Assembly (NCBI GenBank): GCA_948473115.1
Contig: CAOKWI010000008.1
Span: 22,690 to 86,689 of the forward strand
Length of the DNA stretch: 64,000 nucleotides
Source of the DNA: an uncultured Lachnospiraceae bacterium
GTDB taxonomy: Bacteria > Bacillota > Clostridia > Lachnospirales > Lachnospiraceae
Direction: 5' to 3'
Made by a program: the position numbers and the translations under genes. Under the pieces are notes generated by a model, which was not told the origin of the DNA, did no database searches, and worked only from the letters and a program-made list of their open reading frames with translations. Shown piece by piece: positions 60,932 to 64,000 of this stretch. Each line of letters opens with the position of its first letter. Position 1 is the stretch's first letter.

Positions 60932-63847
60932 ATGAGAGTAGAAGATTTATCAGCATACGAGGTAATGGAGAAGAAGGAGATCGGTGACATCAAAAGCACC
61001 GGTTATCTGGTGCGCCACAAGAAGACGGGAGCGAGGATAGTGCTTCTGGAAAATGGGGACGAGAATAAGGTATTCTATATCGGATTCCGCACGCCGCCAA
61101 AAGATTCCACCGGTGTGGCCCACATCCTGGAGCATTCCGTGCTCTGCGGCTCCAGGGAATTTCCGGTGAAGGATCCCTTTGTGGAGCTGGTGAAGGGTTC
61201 CCTGAACACTTTTTTGAACGCCATGACTTATTCCGATAAGACTGTCTATCCGGTGGCCAGCTGCCATGACAAGGATTTCCAGAACCTGATGCACGTTTAC
61301 CTGGACGCCGTGTTTTATCCCAATATCTATAAAAATGAATCCATCTTCCGCCAGGAGGGCTGGCACTATGAGATGGATGAGGAGGGTCAGCTCTCCATCA
61401 ATGGCGTGGTGTATAATGAAATGAAAGGAGCGTTCTCTTCCCCTGATGATGTGCTGGAGAGGGAGATTCTCAGCGCACTCTATCCCCATACGACCTACGC
61501 CTGTGAATCGGGAGGAGACCCCGATGTGATCCCGGAGCTCACCTATGAGCAGTTCCTGGATTTTCACAGAAGATATTATCATCCCGCCAACAGCTATATC
61601 TATCTCTATGGAAATATGGATATGGCGGAGAAGCTTACCTTTATCGATGAGCATTATCTGTCCGCCTTCGATACGCTGGAGATCGACTCTGCCGTCGGGG
61701 AGGAGCCGGCGTTCACGGAGCCGGGCAGAAGGGTGATGGAATACCCCATCAGCGAGGGCGAGGACGAGGAAGAGAACACGTTCCTTTCCTGGAATCTGTC
61801 TGTGGGCAGCAGTGTGGACAGGGAATTGTATGTGGCGTTCCAGATTCTGGATTATGCGCTCTGCTCCGCCCCCGGGGCGCCGTTGAAGCAGGCGCTGGTG
61901 GAGGCCGGTGTGGGCAAGGATGTGTACAGCATATATGAGAACGGCATTAAGCAGCCTTATTTCAGTGTGATTGCCAAGGATACTTCCACGGAAAAGGAGC
62001 AGCGGTTTCTGGATATCATCAGGCAGGTGCTTTCCGGCCTGGTGGAGAAAGGCTTTGACGAAAAAGCGCTGCTGGCGGGAATCAACTATTATGAATTCAA
62101 ATACAGGGAGGCGGATTTCGGCTCCTATCCCAAGGGTCTGATGTACGGTCTCCAGATCCTTGACAGCTGGCTTTACGATGACAGCAAGCCCTTCCTCCAT
62201 ATCGAGGCAAACGATACCTTTGCCTTTTTGAAGACACAGGTAGGCACCGGCTATTTTGAGAAACTGGTGAAGGAGTATCTGCTGGACAATCCCCATGGCG
62301 CGATGGTCATTTTGAAGCCCGAGGCGGGGCTTGGCGTGCGGCAGGAGGAGGCGCTGAGAGCAGCGCTTGCGTCGAAAAAGGCTTCCATGGACGACGGGGA
62401 AATTGCCCGGGTGAGGGAGACCCTTGAGGCTATGAACGCCTTCCAGGAGAGGGAGGATGCCCCGGAGGACCTGGCGAAGATCCCCCTGCTCACCCGTCAG
62501 GACATGAAGAGGGAGGCGGACAGACTGATCAATGAAGAGCGGGAGATCGCAGGAACCCCTCTGCTGTACCACAATATTGATACCAACGGCATCGGCTATC
62601 TGAGGCTGCTTTTCAGATGCCGGGAGATTCCGGAGGAATATTTTCCTTATATCGGAATCTTAAAGGGGTGCCTGGGGCTTCTGAATACGGAGCATTTCAC
62701 CTATGGGGATCTGTTTAATGAGATGAATCTGGTGACAGGGGGCATGGCGGCGGTGAACAATGCCTACTCCCGGGTGGAGGATCCCGACCGGTATACCCTG
62801 ACCCTGGAGGTAAAGACTAAGGTACTATATGAAAATCTGGATAAGGCAGTCGAGCTGATCGGGGAGATCCTTATGACCAGCGACTTTACGGACGCAAAGA
62901 GGCTGAAGGAGATCCTGGCGGAGGGGAAATCCAGAATGCAGGCCCAGATGATCTCCAGCGGACACATCGTGGCAGCGGGAAGGGCCATGTCCTACGGCAG
63001 CGTGTCCGGCACGGTCAGCGAGATCATATCCGGCGTTCCCTTCTACCGCCTGACAGCCGGTCTGGAGCAGGATTTTGAGGCGCAGAAGGGGCAGCTGGTG
63101 GAGAGGCTGCAGACGCTGGCGAAGATGATCTTCCGCCCGGAAAACCTGATGGTGGATTTTGTGGGGGATGAGCAGGTCATCGGAAAGCTGGAGGAGCCAA
63201 TCGCGGCGTTGAAGGAAAGACTGTATACCTGTCCGGTGAAAAGGGAAGCGTATGTTCCCGCGGTCACGAAACAGAACGAGGGGCTCATGACCTCCGGCCA
63301 GGTACAGTATGTGTGCCGCGCAGGCAATTTCCGCAGGAAGGGACTGCCCTATCAGGGAGCGCTGCGTGTGCTGAAGGTGATAGAGGGGTATGAGTATCTG
63401 TGGATGAATGTCCGCGTGAAGGGCGGGGCTTACGGCTGTATGTGCGCCTTTGGAAAGTCCGGGGAGGCATATTTTGTGTCCTACAGGGATCCCAACCTGG
63501 GAAAGACGATTGATATTTATGAGAAGGCGGCGGATGCCATTGCGGGCTTTGAGGCGGACGAGCGCACCATGACCCAGTATATCATCGGAGCCGTCAGCGA
63601 GCTGGATATGCCGAAGAATCCTGCCGCAAAGGGTCTGCAGTCCTTGAGCGCCTATATGACGGGCATTACGCCGGAAATGCTGCAGAAGGAGCGGGATGAG
63701 ATCCTCTCCGCGACGCCGGAAACCATCCGTTCCCTGGCGGATTATATCAGGGCGTTCATGGAGGAGGACAATCTCTGTGTGGTGGGCAATGCCCGGAAGA
63801 TCAAGGCGGAAGAAAATAAATTCTTGAAAATAGAGAACCTTTTCTGA
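60932..63847 (+). CDS. M16C-family zinc metallopeptidase (presequence protease-like)
   Basis: This 971-residue protein is of the pitrilysin/PreP class. The inverted zinc motif is HILEH in GVAHILEHSVLCGS near residue 67, with the downstream Glu in NEMKGAFSSP near 165. Four homologous domains arranged as two halves joined by a helical hinge are expected, and the length fits. The second half has LVTGGMAAVNNAYSR and ending NAAKGLQSLSAYMTG-type helices. There is no signal peptide, so it is cytoplasmic and probably degrades short unfolded peptides. AAAGGTAAGG lies ahead of the ATG. Confidence 0.92.
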   Translation: MRVEDLSAYEVMEKKEIGDIKSTGYLVRHKKTGARIVLLENGDENKVFYIGFRTPPKDSTGVAHILEHSVLCGSREFPVKDPFVELVKGSLNTFLNAMTYSDKTVYPVASCHDKDFQNLMHVYLDAVFYPNIYKNESIFRQEGWHYEMDEEGQLSINGVVYNEMKGAFSSPDDVLEREILSALYPHTTYACESGGDPDVIPELTYEQFLDFHRRYYHPANSYIYLYGNMDMAEKLTFIDEHYLSAFDTLEIDSAVGEEPAFTEPGRRVMEYPISEGEDEEENTFLSWNLSVGSSVDRELYVAFQILDYALCSAPGAPLKQALVEAGVGKDVYSIYENGIKQPYFSVIAKDTSTEKEQRFLDIIRQVLSGLVEKGFDEKALLAGINYYEFKYREADFGSYPKGLMYGLQILDSWLYDDSKPFLHIEANDTFAFLKTQVGTGYFEKLVKEYLLDNPHGAMVILKPEAGLGVRQEEALRAALASKKASMDDGEIARVRETLEAMNAFQEREDAPEDLAKIPLLTRQDMKREADRLINEEREIAGTPLLYHNIDTNGIGYLRLLFRCREIPEEYFPYIGILKGCLGLLNTEHFTYGDLFNEMNLVTGGMAAVNNAYSRVEDPDRYTLTLEVKTKVLYENLDKAVELIGEILMTSDFTDAKRLKEILAEGKSRMQAQMISSGHIVAAGRAMSYGSVSGTVSEIISGVPFYRLTAGLEQDFEAQKGQLVERLQTLAKMIFRPENLMVDFVGDEQVIGKLEEPIAALKERLYTCPVKREAYVPAVTKQNEGLMTSGQVQYVCRAGNFRRKGLPYQGALRVLKVIEGYEYLWMNVRVKGGAYGCMCAFGKSGEAYFVSYRDPNLGKTIDIYEKAADAIAGFEADERTMTQYIIGAVSELDMPKNPAAKGLQSLSAYMTGITPEMLQKERDEILSATPETIRSLADYIRAFMEEDNLCVVGNARKIKAEENKFLKIENLF

Positions 63848-64000
63848 CCGGTTCCGTCTTATATGGTGAAAGCGCTTGTGGGAATGCCGGAAAGGTCAAA
63901 TCCCCAGTCAGTTTGCTGTGGGGCGTTGAAAGCAAAAAGCGCGCCGGTAGTGTCAAGTAGTCTATGAAAAAACCGGGACGAAAAAATAGGCTCAACTGAA
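63848..64000. other. Non-coding tail of the window
   Basis: No gene start, tRNA or clear terminator is seen after the M16C stop. The sequence is AT-balanced with GTGGGGCGTTG and AAAAAGCGCG elements but no supported feature. Confidence 0.5.

Overview
The window looks like chromosomal DNA of a gut Clostridia bacterium, most likely Lachnospiraceae (Clostridium cluster XIVa). The support is the gene content: DUF3842, DUF5688, DUF4474 and DUF4179/sigma proteins, an NAD-dependent ligase, a PcrA-type helicase, acetyl-type MetA, a giant acyl-CoA dehydratase activase, GtrII-like membrane proteins, and a dockerin-bearing M60 peptidase. Ribosome binding sites are strong AGGAGG types, TTG/GTG starts occur, and the base composition is moderately GC-rich apart from two AT-rich genes. 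No phage, IS transposase, plasmid or CRISPR module was seen.

Layout. 1-2.1 kb: tail of an ABC operon with its lipoprotein receptor, then an AT-rich nucleotidyltransferase-like gene on the minus strand. 2.2-9.3 kb: SPFH/zinc-ribbon protein, Tim44-like membrane protein, pcrA, a small acidic membrane protein and rlmD. 9.4-15.4 kb: an AT-rich orphan, a sugar isomerase-like protein, a three-gene anaerobic glycerol-3-phosphate dehydrogenase-like set (GlpA-like, FAD/NAD oxidoreductase, DUF1667) and a PAP2 phosphatase. 15.7-20.5 kb: two polytopic envelope glycosyltransferase-like proteins and a receiver-domain/alarmone-synthetase fusion. 20.6-27.9 kb: an ECF S-component with an attenuator-like leader, DUF3842, a P-loop kinase, yqeG, aroE, a fused aroK-aroQ, efp and a DUF5688 gene. 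28-36 kb: tRNA-Arg(CCG), an SH3b membrane protein, gdhA, an HD hydrolase, a coiled-coil protein, a metallophosphoesterase and a DUF4474 protein. 36-45.4 kb: ECF sigma/anti-sigma pair, a periplasmic-sensor diguanylate cyclase, RNase HI, RluF-like synthase, ligA and metA. 45.4-53.2 kb: a 1720-residue secreted M60 metallopeptidase with an internal dockerin, a tail-anchored surface protein and patB. 53.3-64 kb: two small genes, the activase, a rhomboid-fold zinc-ribbon protein, a sigma-like protein without DNA-recognition regions, and an M16C presequence-type protease.

The most distinctive property is repeat biology. About ten minisatellite arrays lie between genes or in frame within conserved enzymes (RlmD, the FAD oxidoreductase, RNase HI). 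In addition, at least three families of small non-coding elements with terminal inverted repeats, some with apparent target duplications, sit in terminators, between convergent stop codons and in a 5' leader. The most interesting single genes are the REC-alarmone synthetase fusion, the sigma-like protein, and the dockerin M60 protease next to a membrane-anchored beta-sandwich protein whose start region has been duplicated four times upstream of it.

All calls come from reading the sequence by eye. No database search or folding program was run, so family names rest on recognised motifs.
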